The notes below the pieces were generated by a model, which saw only the letters and a program-made list of their open reading frames with translations, did no database searches and was not told the DNA's origin. Positions 35,536 to 44,973 of a stretch of DNA of 50,178 nt are shown one piece after another. The translations under genes were made by a program, and so were the position numbers. Position 1 is the first letter of the stretch, and each line of letters opens with the position of its first letter. The stretch comes from Dysgonamonadaceae bacterium (GTDB lineage: Bacteria; Bacteroidota; Bacteroidia; Bacteroidales; Azobacteroidaceae). Location of the stretch: the NCBI GenBank assembly GCA_031253625.1, contig JAIRVZ010000030.1:1-50178 (forward strand). Direction: 5' to 3'.

Positions 35536-36651
35536 ATGAAAAAGACACTTACAATATTTCTGATTTGTATTTCACAAGTTCTCATCGCACAAACTTACGA
35601 TGAGGATGTGGTTATGAAAGCTTGCAGTTGCATCTATAATGCCGAAGGCGACAGTATCGATTCTATTGTTAACTCCTGTTTGATAAAAGCATTATATCAT
35701 TCATTGGCAGAAGACGGTATCTCCAAACAAAAAATAATGCAAGATTATTCCAATCCGAAGAATATTCAGGAAGATGTCAGTGCCGGTGACCAAACCACTT
35801 TTGCCGATTATCTTGATATGTTATATAAGAATTGTTCTGCGACACGATATTTGATTGAGAAAAATCCGTCGCTCTATAAAGAGATGCTCGACTCGGCAGC
35901 ATCTTATTTGGCAAATGGTAATTCTGAAAAGGCTTTATCTACTTATGCCAAATTAATCAGGTATTATCCGGATGATCCGGAAGGGTATTTCGGATTGGGT
36001 CTTATCAGCCTTTCGGATAACGATTATGTAACGACTGCTCGTTTGATGAAACATGCTTATATGATTTATTCTGTCCAAGAGTCTGACCGAGCTCGTGACT
36101 GTAAGGAATACCTGAAAGCTGCATATTATTATCTAAAAAAGGAAGGAAAAGATTCTCTTTTTGCCGCAGTTGCAAGAGAATTTATTCCTCCTATATACCA
36201 ACCCGAAAATTTCAACCAATTGCAAAATGTAGAGTTGAATAATGAAATCGACTGCCGCTTAATGGAACCTCAAATTTTGATTTGTGATAATTATATCCTT
36301 TCAACTCCGGTTAATGACAAAGAAATGAATCGTAAATATGCCATCGAAACGGTAATAAGATGGATGGCAAAAACGCCTAACTACATCTATCATATAGATA
36401 AAAATGTCGTTCCAATCTTAGATGCAAAAGGCAATGTTTTGGCTGTTTTCACTGCTGCCATGACTAAGTTCAGTATAGAAAATCCGGAGCAAGGAAACGA
36501 CTCAAAAGCAGCTGCCCTGTATGCGTGGAATACGATACTGGATTATGTCGCAGACAAAGCAAACAACATTAAACTGACCGGAGAACTCAAGAAGAAAATT
36601 AAAGCAAAAAATAACGGAACACTTGAAAAGCAATTGATAATTAACAATTAA
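35536..36651 (+). CDS. Secreted TPR-like hypothetical protein
   Basis: This 371-aa protein has a signal peptide (MKKTLTIFLICISQVLIAQ). The N-terminal part has paired Cys (ACSCIYNA). TPR-like helices (about 125-215) include ASYLANGNSEKALSTYAKLIRYYPDDPEGYFGLGLI. The C-terminal part has no recognised domain. The ATG at 35536 is chosen for the signal peptide. The gene ends 21 bp before cellobiose phosphorylase in the same direction, so the two may be co-transcribed. Function unknown. Confidence 0.8.
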   Translation: MKKTLTIFLICISQVLIAQTYDEDVVMKACSCIYNAEGDSIDSIVNSCLIKALYHSLAEDGISKQKIMQDYSNPKNIQEDVSAGDQTTFADYLDMLYKNCSATRYLIEKNPSLYKEMLDSAASYLANGNSEKALSTYAKLIRYYPDDPEGYFGLGLISLSDNDYVTTARLMKHAYMIYSVQESDRARDCKEYLKAAYYYLKKEGKDSLFAAVAREFIPPIYQPENFNQLQNVELNNEIDCRLMEPQILICDNYILSTPVNDKEMNRKYAIETVIRWMAKTPNYIYHIDKNVVPILDAKGNVLAVFTAAMTKFSIENPEQGNDSKAAALYAWNTILDYVADKANNIKLTGELKKKIKAKNNGTLEKQLIINN

Positions 36652-36672
36652 TAATTAATAAATATTTATCGT

Positions 36673-39108
36673 ATGAAATTCGGATATTTCGATGATCAAC
36701 GTCGCGAGTACGTTATCACAAACCCACGTACCCCGTGGCCTTGGATCAACTATTTGGGAAACGAAGATTTCTTTTCTTTAGTCTCTAACACTGCCGGTGG
36801 ATATTCTTTTTACAAGGATGCCAAATTCCGTCGCATCACCCGCTACCGCTACAACAACGTGCCGATGGATAACGGCGGGCGCTATTTCTACATCAACGAC
36901 AACGGGATAGTTTGGTCTCCGGGTTGGAAACCTTGTAAAACAGAATTAGACAAATACGAGTGCCGCCATGGGATGAACTATACCATCATCACCGGAGAAA
37001 AAAACGGTATCGAGGCCGAAACGTTATTTTTCGTTCCGTTGAAAACATTAGCCGAAGTTCAAAAGGTAAAATTAACCAACAAAAACAAAGAGGCAAAAAA
37101 AATCAAATTATTCTCTTTTGCCGAATGGTGTTTGTGGAATGCTGCAACCGATATGGAAAATTTCCAACGCAACTTTTCTACCGGAGAAGTCGAAATCGAA
37201 GGCTCTACCCTTTACCACAAAACAGAATTCAAAGAAAGACGTAATCACTACGCTTATTACAGCGTAAACGCTCCAATTCAAGGATATGATACCGACCGTG
37301 AATCATTTATCGGCCTTTATAACGAATTTAGCGAACCGCAAGCCGTAATGGTCGGCAAACCAAATATGTCGTTTGCACACGGTTGGTCGCCAATCGCATC
37401 GCACTACATCGAAGTAGAATTGCAACCGGGAGAAAGCAAAGAGTTTGTTTTCGTATTGGGATACGTTGAATTTGAAAGCCGCGATGATAAATGGGAATCA
37501 AAAAATGTCATCAACAAAAAACCGGCAAAAGAAACGATTGCCAAATTCGATACTGCTGCCAAAGTGGATGCTGCATTTATGGAATTGCGTGCATATTGGG
37601 ACAACTTGCTCGACATTTATGTATTGAAAAGCGGAGAAGAGAAACTTGACCGTATGGTAAACATCTGGAATCAATACCAATGTATGATTACCTTCAACTT
37701 CTCCCGTTCGGCATCATTCTTCGAATCGGGCATCGGGCGCGGTATGGGATTCCGCGATTCAAACCAAGACTTGGTTGGTTTCGTACACCAAATTCCGGCA
37801 CGCGCACGCGAAAGAATCATCGACATCGCCTCTACTCAATTCCCGGACGGTGGATGTTATCACCAATATCAACCGCTTACCAAACGCGGTAACAACGACA
37901 TTGGCGGCGGATTCAACGACGACCCGATGTGGTTAATTTTCGGAACTGTTGCTTACATCAAAGAATCGGGTGATTTCTCCATCTTGGATGCACCGGTTCC
38001 ATTTGATAATCAACCGGGTAGCGAAGAAACACTCTTCCGTCACTTAACCGTTTCGTTCGACCATGTTATCAATAATCTCGGACCTCACATGTTGCCGCTT
38101 ATCGGACGTGCCGACTGGAACGACTGTCTGAACTTAAACTGTTTCTCGTGGGATCCGAACGAATCATTCCAAACAACCGAAAACAAAACCGAAGGTTCAA
38201 AAGCCGAATCATTGATGATTGCCGGACTATTCGTAGTTTGTGGTCGCGATTACGTTGAACTTTGCCGCCAAATCGGTCAGCTTGAAGAGGCCGATCGTGC
38301 GCAAAATTTTATCGATATGATGGTCGAAGCCGTTAAAAAACACGGTTGGGACGGAGATTGGTACTTGCGTGCTTATGATTATTACGGCAAAAAAATCGGT
38401 AGCAACGAAAACAAAGAAGGAAAAATCTTCATCGAATCGCAAGGTTGGTGCGCTATGGCCGAAATCGGAATGGAAGAAGGCATGGTCAAAAAATCGCTGG
38501 ATTCGGTTAAAAAATATCTTGATTGCGAACACGGTATTGTGTTGAACAATCCTGCATTTACCGAATACATCGTTGAATACGGAGAAATTTCTTCTTACCC
38601 TGCCGGTTACAAAGAACATGCGGGTATCTTCTGCCACAACAATCCTTGGATTATCATTGCCGAAACAATCTTAGGTCGTGGCGATATGGCATGGGATTAT
38701 TTCCGCAAGATATGTCCTTCTTATACCGAAGAAATTTCAGAACTACACAAAGTAGAACCATACGTTTATGCGCAAATGATTGCCGGTAAGGACGCTGCCA
38801 AACCGGGCGAGGCGAAAAACTCTTGGTTGACCGGAACAGCAGCTTGGAACTACTATGCCATCACTCAATTTATCTTAGGTATCAAACCTGCTTACAACGG
38901 ATTGGAAGTAAATCCTTGTATTCCTGCCGATTGGAAAGGATTCAACGTTTCACGTAAATTCCGCGGAGCAACCTATAAAATCGAGGTGAAAAACAACGGT
39001 GCAATGAAAGGAATAAAACGATTAACGATTAACGGTAAAGAGGTAAACGGTAATATCATTCCGATGCAACCTGTTGGTTCGGTAAATACGGTTGAAGTTA
39101 TCATGTAA
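36673..39108 (+). CDS. cbp: Cellobiose phosphorylase (GH94)
   Basis: This enzyme cleaves cellobiose with phosphate to glucose 1-phosphate and glucose, saving ATP during cellulose use. The 811-aa length equals that remembered for the Clostridium thermocellum enzyme, and the sequence is close to it throughout: [51 protein letters not shown] and [14 protein letters not shown] (478-491). The last segment holds the GH94 general acid, Asp481 or Asp484. No signal peptide is present, so it acts in the cytoplasm. GC and codon use differ from the AT-rich neighbours. High expression or transfer from Firmicutes could explain this. Confidence 0.95.
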   Translation: MKFGYFDDQRREYVITNPRTPWPWINYLGNEDFFSLVSNTAGGYSFYKDAKFRRITRYRYNNVPMDNGGRYFYINDNGIVWSPGWKPCKTELDKYECRHGMNYTIITGEKNGIEAETLFFVPLKTLAEVQKVKLTNKNKEAKKIKLFSFAEWCLWNAATDMENFQRNFSTGEVEIEGSTLYHKTEFKERRNHYAYYSVNAPIQGYDTDRESFIGLYNEFSEPQAVMVGKPNMSFAHGWSPIASHYIEVELQPGESKEFVFVLGYVEFESRDDKWESKNVINKKPAKETIAKFDTAAKVDAAFMELRAYWDNLLDIYVLKSGEEKLDRMVNIWNQYQCMITFNFSRSASFFESGIGRGMGFRDSNQDLVGFVHQIPARARERIIDIASTQFPDGGCYHQYQPLTKRGNNDIGGGFNDDPMWLIFGTVAYIKESGDFSILDAPVPFDNQPGSEETLFRHLTVSFDHVINNLGPHMLPLIGRADWNDCLNLNCFSWDPNESFQTTENKTEGSKAESLMIAGLFVVCGRDYVELCRQIGQLEEADRAQNFIDMMVEAVKKHGWDGDWYLRAYDYYGKKIGSNENKEGKIFIESQGWCAMAEIGMEEGMVKKSLDSVKKYLDCEHGIVLNNPAFTEYIVEYGEISSYPAGYKEHAGIFCHNNPWIIIAETILGRGDMAWDYFRKICPSYTEEISELHKVEPYVYAQMIAGKDAAKPGEAKNSWLTGTAAWNYYAITQFILGIKPAYNGLEVNPCIPADWKGFNVSRKFRGATYKIEVKNNGAMKGIKRLTINGKEVNGNIIPMQPVGSVNTVEVIM

Positions 39109-39153
39109 TTTCAGAAAAACGGCACATTGTCGAAACGCAATCCGACTGTTTCA

Positions 39154-39206
39154 AAATAAAATGAACCCCAAAAGTCAAACAAAGACTCTTGAGGTTCATT
39201 TTATTT
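39154..39206. terminator. Bidirectional terminator after cellobiose phosphorylase
   Basis: AAATAAAATGAACC (39154-39167) pairs with GGTTCATTTTATTT (39193-39206). The stem extends inward with mismatches. It separates convergent transcripts. Confidence 0.8.
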
Positions 39207-39242
39207 ACTTTTAAAAACTATTCACAATAGAAACGAAACGGT

Positions 39243-39512
39243 TTATTGTTTTTGTTTCTTGCGATAAGCCCAGCCTGCATAAGCCAAACTACCGACAAGT
39301 AAGATATACAAGCCACTACCCACCGGAATTGCCGGATCTATCGGTGCGTCTGTAGTGGTTATACCCGGCCGACTGCCGGAAGCCGAACTACTTGACTGTA
39401 ACCAACCTTCCGTATTTTCTTTCATCGTATCATACGCATACACTTGTCCTGTCATAAAAAAGAATAAGAGGACTGCTACCATATATTTTCTACTTTTCAT
39501 AGCTGTATTCAT
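39243..39512 (-). CDS. Small exported protein with PID plus C-terminal membrane anchor
   Basis: This 89-aa product has a signal peptide (MKSRKYMVAVLLFFFMTGQVYA from the second Met) and a Ser-rich middle. The C-terminus has three parts: APIDPAIP, a membrane helix GSGLYILLVGSLAYAGWAY, and basic RKKQKQ. This resembles the PID-CTERM-like sorting signals reported in Bacteroidota (from memory). It starts at the stop of the 707-aa secreted protein and is presumably co-expressed with it. Confidence 0.65.
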   Translation of the reverse strand: MNTAMKSRKYMVAVLLFFFMTGQVYAYDTMKENTEGWLQSSSSASGSRPGITTTDAPIDPAIPVGSGLYILLVGSLAYAGWAYRKKQKQ

Positions 39513-41635
39513 TATTTAGAGTTATGTATTATTTTGATAGATCTCTCTTGTCCCGACTGCAAAGTTTGGCGCACAATATAAACACCTGCTGCCGCCGGTT
39601 TTTCAACCAAAATACCTTGCAAAGTGTAATAGTGTTCCGAAACAACAGGATCATTGTCTTGTATTTTAGTATTGATGATTGCTGTAGTTTCGTCTATACC
39701 GAGACTGCTGCGCAACATACTTGGATCGCTTACCAATATGGCAAGAACTGCCTCGAAAGGAGCAATAGCAACAGGAGCGTTTGCGACAGGTTTTACAAAT
39801 GTTGTTCCTTCGTTGTTCAACTTGTAATAATATTTGTTGTCGGCTCCTTGAATCAAGTTCTGTGTTTTCAATTTAGTATTTGCCACGAGTTTGTATTCCT
39901 CCGTAACCGTTATTTCGCTGTCGGTAATAGTCTGATTATCTGCCGAAATGTAGATAATTCGGTTGTGTCCGTCAGTTTCATCAAACCAGTCGGGAAAATG
40001 AATGATGTGTCCTTTACCTGCTGTCCATTCTTGAATGAAATCGAAAGGACTTTCCGAGCCGGTATGGTGTTTCATCCAGAAGTCACCGTGGAACCCCGGT
40101 TCATAAGGCGTTTCGCTGTAAGGATAAAGATTGGCATCCCAACCTTCCTCATCAAACCATTCGCTGAAAAGGCTATTAATACTGAAGGGGAAACCCACAG
40201 CCAGCCATTTTTCCGCTACAACATTAGATTTGACTTTAATTTTGTCGGTAACCTTCAATGTTTTTCCGTTCAAGTCAATGGCAGCACCTTCACTTATTAT
40301 AAGATTTTTTACAAGAACATTATCGGATAAAATCGGATAATTTGGTACATTGGCAGGAATAATCACATTGTTGGCCCCGAGTGGAATCACAGCTGAATTC
40401 CAGTTGCCTGCGTCAGTCCATTGGTCGTTAGCAGCACCTGTCCAAAGAGTTTCTCCATTTTCTAAGATTACTCTTGACAATTTTGCAGCCCAAAGGTTTA
40501 ATGTGATTCCTTTTCGTCCACCGTCGCCTTCATGATAAACACCATAAATTTTTGCAAAATCTTTTAATTGTGCAACTGTAAATTGGAGAGAGAAGTTATC
40601 ATTAGTTGTACCTCCGGAAGTTGCACCTACGGGAACACTTAACGTATGTTTTACCGGAGATCCATTCCAGTAGTCGATGGGAAGAATTTCGCCAAAACCC
40701 CAATTAACTGCGAATGTATTTTCAGTAAACTCAAAAGTTACTTCTGTATCATTAGGATAATTTTCATAATCCTGTAATAAAATATGAACCCCATCTCTGA
40801 CTGGGATTTCCGGTAATGCTTTATGCAGTTCTACAAATACACTTGCTAGCGTCTGACCGCCCCAAAGGTTTAAAGAAATTCCTTTTCGTCCATCGTTGCC
40901 CTCATGATAAACACCATCAACCTTTGCAAAATCTTTCAATTGTGCAACTGTATATTGGATAGAGAATTCTTCAGGTGCACCATCGGGTACCTTTAACGGA
41001 ATTTTATTTTCTGTTGGAGGATCCCAATAGTCGATGGGAAGAATCTCACCAAAACCCCAACCGGCACCTTGCATGTTACCGGTAAACTCAAAAATTACAA
41101 TTGTATTATCAGAAAAGTTTTCATAATTGCTTAATAAAACATGGACTCCGTCTATGATTGGGATTTCCAGTGTAAAAATTTCCGGCAATACCACCTCCAC
41201 AGTTATACTTGTCAGTGTAGGCCCGTTCCAAAGGGCTATAGAGAGTCCTTTTTGAGTATATTGGTCAACATAGTACTCTCCATCAACTTTTGCAAACTCT
41301 TTCAAATCTGCAATAGTGAGTTGAATCGAGATTTCTTCAGTTGCACTGGAAGAAGGGTCAACCAGTTCATAGCTTACCGGAACCGGAGGTACAGCATCCC
41401 AACTATTGATGGGTCTTATATTTCCAAACCCCCAACCAACTCCCATTCCGTTTCTCTCAAATAAAAAGATTACTTTCGCATCATCAGGATAGTTTTCATA
41501 ACTACTTAATAAAACATTTCCCCATTCATCGGTAGGGATTTCCTCTGTCTTCACATTGACAGCTGCATTTGCATTTGTCAGGAAAAAGACGCCAAACAGC
41601 AACGCAAAAATCATTTTTGTTAGATTGTTTTTCAT
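39512..41635 (-). CDS. Large secreted protein with three repeated beta domains
   Basis: This 707-aa protein has a signal peptide (MKNNLTKMIFALLFGVFFLTNANA). Three tandem repeats of about 120 aa follow (roughly 30-145, 150-270, 275-395), each with YENYPDD-like, WGFGEILPIDYW, VAQLKDFAKVDGVYH and KGISLNLWGG-like motifs. The patterns suggest beta-sandwich (carbohydrate-binding-like) modules, which is not proven. The C-terminal part ends YYTLQGILVEKPAAAGVYIVRQ with a basic tail, like T9SS-type sorting domains. Lying near cellobiose phosphorylase, it may bind polysaccharide outside the cell. Confidence 0.75.
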   Translation of the reverse strand: MKNNLTKMIFALLFGVFFLTNANAAVNVKTEEIPTDEWGNVLLSSYENYPDDAKVIFLFERNGMGVGWGFGNIRPINSWDAVPPVPVSYELVDPSSSATEEISIQLTIADLKEFAKVDGEYYVDQYTQKGLSIALWNGPTLTSITVEVVLPEIFTLEIPIIDGVHVLLSNYENFSDNTIVIFEFTGNMQGAGWGFGEILPIDYWDPPTENKIPLKVPDGAPEEFSIQYTVAQLKDFAKVDGVYHEGNDGRKGISLNLWGGQTLASVFVELHKALPEIPVRDGVHILLQDYENYPNDTEVTFEFTENTFAVNWGFGEILPIDYWNGSPVKHTLSVPVGATSGGTTNDNFSLQFTVAQLKDFAKIYGVYHEGDGGRKGITLNLWAAKLSRVILENGETLWTGAANDQWTDAGNWNSAVIPLGANNVIIPANVPNYPILSDNVLVKNLIISEGAAIDLNGKTLKVTDKIKVKSNVVAEKWLAVGFPFSINSLFSEWFDEEGWDANLYPYSETPYEPGFHGDFWMKHHTGSESPFDFIQEWTAGKGHIIHFPDWFDETDGHNRIIYISADNQTITDSEITVTEEYKLVANTKLKTQNLIQGADNKYYYKLNNEGTTFVKPVANAPVAIAPFEAVLAILVSDPSMLRSSLGIDETTAIINTKIQDNDPVVSEHYYTLQGILVEKPAAAGVYIVRQTLQSGQERSIKIIHNSK

Positions 41636-42008
41636 GCGTAAAAAGATTAAAATTAGACAATTAAATTATCAAAAACACATCAAAGTAAATCAATGTTTTT
41701 GAGATAAACAAGGCTCTCGCCTATTATCTTAACTATCTATTTGTATATCAAAATATTACGCATAACATTTTAAGAGTTTTTCGTCATTAAAAGTGCATGA
41801 AAATTTATAATATCATTTATAATATCATTTATAATATTTTTTTCAATATCATTAATAATATTTTTGATAATATCCTAAATAATACTCTGCTAAGCGTAGG
41901 CTATTGCGCTTAGCGTTCGGAATAGTCAGAGACTATTCCGAACGCAAGCATTTCATATTCAACACGCTACGACGAACGGGGGGGTAAACTTCAAAAAATG
42001 CTTTAATC
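41636..42008. other. Intergenic region with tandem AT repeats and palindromes
   Basis: No gene is visible. A 12-bp unit TTTATAATATCA repeats at 41804-41837 and continues as diverged AT-rich copies to 41884. A hairpin GCTAAGCG/CGCTTAGC (41889-41914) follows, then the 65-bp repeat listed separately. The AT stretch could be a nucleoid-protein site or the upstream region of the 707-aa protein gene. Confidence 0.6.
41918..41982. repeat. 65-bp direct repeat, copy 1
   Basis: It matches 43542-43606 at 63 of 65 positions. It begins with a perfect hairpin CGGAATAGTC-AGA-GACTATTCCG and ends in a G-run. The two copies flank the three small genes and the gene remnant between 42009 and 43556. Confidence 0.9.
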
Positions 42009-42746
42009 TCATTTTCGTACACTACGGCGGACAGAGGAATCTCCCGAGTTAAGTCTGAAACTGCAATAAGCCGAAAACATAAAATTCCCTAATGAAATAG
42101 GATTGTCAAAATCAATTGTCTGTTCCTTAAACCTTAATGATTCCGTAACGCCTCCTGTCATTGAGAGCTTTATTCCTGCTGCAAAATCGTATGAAAATTT
42201 ATATTGTACTCCGGCACCATAGTTTATTCCCCAATTGACAGAAGTTCCTATCTGTTCAGTATCATTTATTTTCATTTTGACGTGAACAAATATCGGTCCT
42301 GTTCCTACAGAAAACATCCAAAGCCATCTCTTTGTTTCTTCGTAAAGCAAAACTTCCGGACCCAAAAATGTTAGTGCATGCGATTCTTTGTAATAATTAA
42401 GCTTTCGTCTAACTAAAGGAATATATATATCTTCTGCTGAGGCTGATTGTCTCACATGATTCACTATAAGACCTATTCCCCAGTTCTTATGGAATAAATA
42501 TTGCAGTTCACTATCCAAATGAAACCCTTGTCTGAATTTTTCTGCGAATTTTTCTGCATCCAGATCGTTACCTCCAATATCTCCAATACGATAAGCATAG
42601 CCTGCACTAAGAGCAAGCCGCGTATAGGGTTGATGTTTTTTATTTTTAGGAATATAAAAATAATCCTGTTGAGAAAAATAAAAATCTTGCGCAACGATAC
42701 TCTGTGCGATAATAACAAAACAAAATATTAAAAATTTTACTCTCAT
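42009..42746 (-). CDS. Outer-membrane beta-barrel-like hypothetical protein
   Basis: This 245-aa protein has a signal peptide (MRVKFLIFCFVIIAQSIVAQ). Its alternating hydrophobic strands rich in Tyr, Gly and Phe (LALSAGYAYRIGDIGG, GIGLIVNHVRQ, NWGINYGAGVQYKFSYDFAAGIKLSM) are as in small outer-membrane barrels. The family is not recognised. It is the last gene after two small membrane-protein genes in the same direction (9-bp gap). Confidence 0.7.
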   Translation of the reverse strand: MRVKFLIFCFVIIAQSIVAQDFYFSQQDYFYIPKNKKHQPYTRLALSAGYAYRIGDIGGNDLDAEKFAEKFRQGFHLDSELQYLFHKNWGIGLIVNHVRQSASAEDIYIPLVRRKLNYYKESHALTFLGPEVLLYEETKRWLWMFSVGTGPIFVHVKMKINDTEQIGTSVNWGINYGAGVQYKFSYDFAAGIKLSMTGGVTESLRFKEQTIDFDNPISLGNFMFSAYCSFRLNSGDSSVRRSVRK

Positions 42747-42754
42747 ACTATTTA

Positions 42755-42997
42755 TTAATTTTTATGATTACTTTTTTTAAGTATAATTTTTAAATCAATG
42801 TACAAATAGAATGTACCGAAATATATGAGCCCAATTCCTGCAAATCCGGATTTCCAATTTATTGGTCGCAATAATAAAAAAACACCTGCCCCTACCATAA
42901 ATAAACAAAATGGATAGGCAACCAGCCTAATCAATATTTTTTTCAATGACCACTCGTTTACATTCGTATCTACCTCTTGCTCTTCTTTATTATTCAT
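42755..42997 (-). CDS. Small two-helix membrane protein
   Basis: This 80-aa protein has an acidic N-terminus and two hydrophobic helices (about 27-45 and 52-72), with a basic C-terminal end. Its ATG overlaps the stop of the 120-aa membrane protein by 4 bp. Unknown function; perhaps an immunity or accessory membrane factor in the operon. Confidence 0.6.
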   Translation of the reverse strand: MNNKEEQEVDTNVNEWSLKKILIRLVAYPFCLFMVGAGVFLLLRPINWKSGFAGIGLIYFGTFYLYIDLKIILKKSNHKN

Positions 42998-43356
42998 AAA
43001 AAATATTCTTTAATATAAATTGCTCCAAAAATTCCAAGAAAAAACAAAAACAATGATATAAAAACTACTAAAATTTTAGTCAGTTTATGATTGTTAAAAA
43101 ACATTGGTTGTGCTTCTATTATTTTTCTATATCGACCATTCCCTAAAAAATAATATAACAATATTCCCAAAAGAAGTATTTGAATGCATATAATTAAGTA
43201 AAATGAATCAAAAAATTTATGACAAATACCTGCAATTAGAAGGGTTGGAGAAAGCAGAACAGCTGCCAATAACAATATTGCTGTCACATGCGGAAATGTA
43301 TCTCCTTTATTTTTTTTACAATATAAATAGTAATAATTATATAATACATGTATCAT
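42994..43356 (-). CDS. Membrane protein (120 aa), possible immunity-like protein
   Basis: The product has three or four membrane helices (about 22-48, 53-71, 94-118) and no known domain. Its ATG (43354-43356) overlaps the TGA of a truncated upstream reading frame (43353-43556) by the classic ATGA. It was therefore coupled to that gene before the upstream gene was cut. A small membrane protein directly after a large secreted protein is a common toxin-immunity arrangement; here that is only inference. Confidence 0.6.
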   Translation of the reverse strand: MIHVLYNYYYLYCKKNKGDTFPHVTAILLLAAVLLSPTLLIAGICHKFFDSFYLIICIQILLLGILLYYFLGNGRYRKIIEAQPMFFNNHKLTKILVVFISLFLFFLGIFGAIYIKEYFL

Positions 43357-43556
43357 GGTCTGTAATTGTTATAAAAATATTCCCACCTTGCGACATTGAC
43401 AGGAGATGGTGGTCCTACACGACTTTCCCAATAGCTATAAATAAGATTAAATTTAGCTCTTTGATACCAAGATGTATGAGTAATGAGTCTTCCGCTTTCC
43501 CATCCAACCGTCCATGCAACACCAAAATAGCCACCATACCCCGAAATAGTCAGAGA
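43353..43556 (-). pseudogene. 3' remnant of a larger gene, cut at the 65-bp repeat
   Basis: An open frame without a start codon encodes about 67 residues, from GYGGYFGVAWTVGWE to ARWEYFYNNYRP and TGA. The aromatic- and Gly-rich content looks like real protein. The similarity to the 3' end of RHS or other polymorphic toxins is only an impression. The frame runs out at a TAG inside the 65-bp repeat (43557-43559), with no ATG between. The stop overlaps the start of the 120-aa membrane protein gene, as in an intact operon. Confidence 0.6.
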
Positions 43557-43606
43557 CTATTCCGAGCGCAAGCATTTCATATTCAACACGCTACGACGAA
43601 CGGGGG
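43542..43606. repeat. 65-bp direct repeat, copy 2
   Basis: It is in the same orientation as 41918-41982, with two mismatches. Its hairpin is slightly imperfect (CGAAATAGTC-AGA-GACTATTCCG). The G-run continues into a GC stem (GGCTG/CAGCC) and TTTTTT near 43640, which could act as a plus-strand terminator. Confidence 0.9.
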
Positions 43607-43650
43607 CTGTCTCACAATTAGTAAGGCAGCCTCTTTTTTACAAATAATAA

Positions 43651-44475
43651 TTACTCATATACATATACTTCAACACCCAAAAATCTATAACCCCACCTAT
43701 AATCCCAATCGTAAATAATTCTTTCGGATATGAAAGAATCAGAATAACTTATAGATTCTAAAACTTTGGTTTCTCCATTTTGGGTTTCTGTTTTCTCAAT
43801 TAGTTTGCCTTCGGAATTGTATGTATAATCAAATTCACTACACAATACTTTTTGAGAATTATAGTCTTTCTCGTTTGAAAGTAATCCGCTTGAATAATAG
43901 TGCTCTGTATAGCCAATAATATTCAAGTATTTATCATCAAAACGAACTGTTTTTGTTTTGAAATTATTAGAATCATAAAAATATTCTGTTGTCCAATTAA
44001 AATATGGGGCAACTTGTATCCTTGATTCACGGATTAAATTTCCACGTTCATCATACTTGTATTCGGTGTAGTTCCACACTTCCCCTGTATAAGGAAGACT
44101 CGGTTCTTCTCTTATCAACTTATCTCCATCGTAGAAGAAAGTAACTTTTCGGGATAGATTAAACAACGGAGTACCGGATTCTGAACTACCCGCAGAAGTA
44201 TATATCAATTCTACTTTTTTCTTGTTGTTTACATATTCAAATATTGAATAAATCAAAGGATATATTGATTCTCCCGGGTAGTAAGTTTCTTTTATCAAAT
44301 TATTCTCATCATCATAATCAAATGCCATCATTCCGGATACATTTGTTTTATCAAAAGAACTATAAGTAATAATTTTGATAAGATTTGTTTTTTTCTCATT
44401 AGACTCAAGGGATGTGTCCTTTTCACATCCCCAAAGAAAAATTGCTGTTCCAATAATTATTAATAATTGTCTCAT
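43651..44475 (-). CDS. Lipoprotein with YD/RHS-like repeats
   Basis: This 274-aa lipoprotein has a lipobox FLWGC (Cys17). Repeated short YD-like units follow: FDYDDENNLIKETYY, TEYKYDERGNLIRES, EYFYDSNNFKTKT and FDYTYNSEGKLIEKT. Such repeats form beta wraps that bind sugars or enclose toxins. The function is unknown. It reads toward the 65-bp repeat, downstream of a META-like lipoprotein. Confidence 0.75.
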   Translation of the reverse strand: MRQLLIIIGTAIFLWGCEKDTSLESNEKKTNLIKIITYSSFDKTNVSGMMAFDYDDENNLIKETYYPGESIYPLIYSIFEYVNNKKKVELIYTSAGSSESGTPLFNLSRKVTFFYDGDKLIREEPSLPYTGEVWNYTEYKYDERGNLIRESRIQVAPYFNWTTEYFYDSNNFKTKTVRFDDKYLNIIGYTEHYYSSGLLSNEKDYNSQKVLCSEFDYTYNSEGKLIEKTETQNGETKVLESISYSDSFISERIIYDWDYRWGYRFLGVEVYVYE

Positions 44476-44500
44476 TGTTGTAAATCTTATTTGTATATGA

Positions 44501-44962
44501 CTACTCTATATCATAAACTATCAGTATTTCATCATCTCGCTTTAATAACAGTTGTTTATCTTTAATAGTATAATTATTAACATTGTATAAAGCAGTAAAA
44601 ACTGCTTTTTCAATTATGTATTCAGAACAAGCTACTGATGTTGATGTTGCATATTGAAAACTGATATTTTGTCCGTCAATAGTGTATTTTCCAAAAAAAC
44701 GGTTACAACTCGCAAAACCTGCATAGTTTTCATTATAATTCAAACTTAATGTTGATATTTTGCCCATATAAGGAAAATACATTTTTTCAACAGCATTAAC
44801 TTTTACATAATTCACTTTACATCGCATAATAATACTATCATTCTTAACCGGCTCTTCTATTTCTGTTGCCTGAAAACTTGCACCATTAAAAAAAGTAGAG
44901 CATGCTCCTATTGTTAATAGAAGAATGAAACAGATTATTAATCTAAAATATATGGTTTTCAT
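44501..44962 (-). CDS. META (HslJ-like) domain lipoprotein
   Basis: This 153-aa lipoprotein has a lipobox TIGAC and a META domain. The domain shows FASCNRFFGKYTIDGQNISF, the TSVACSE segment, and FTALYNVNNYTIKDKQLLLKRDDEIL. META domains occur in heat-shock HslJ and in stress or adhesion proteins of the outer envelope. The first Cys of the lipobox and the domain Cys pair (SCN, ACS) are both present. It lies 25 bp upstream of the YD-repeat lipoprotein and 11 bp downstream of the large protease. Confidence 0.8.
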   Translation of the reverse strand: MKTIYFRLIICFILLLTIGACSTFFNGASFQATEIEEPVKNDSIIMRCKVNYVKVNAVEKMYFPYMGKISTLSLNYNENYAGFASCNRFFGKYTIDGQNISFQYATSTSVACSEYIIEKAVFTALYNVNNYTIKDKQLLLKRDDEILIVYDIE

Positions 44963-44973
44963 ACTATTTCAAA

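Noticed and set aside
39524..40330. 268-aa plus-strand reading frame opposite the triple-repeat protein
   Set aside because: Antisense shadow rich in Cys and Phe, as expected from reversed codons.
41804..41884. Regular AT repeats considered as a CRISPR or origin
   Set aside because: Units are 12 bp without spacers, and no dnaA boxes or cas genes are present; they are simple tandem repeats.
43203..43718. 171-aa plus-strand reading frame across the 65-bp repeat
   Set aside because: It crosses the gene remnant, repeat and two minus-strand genes; the minus strand gives the sensible proteins.
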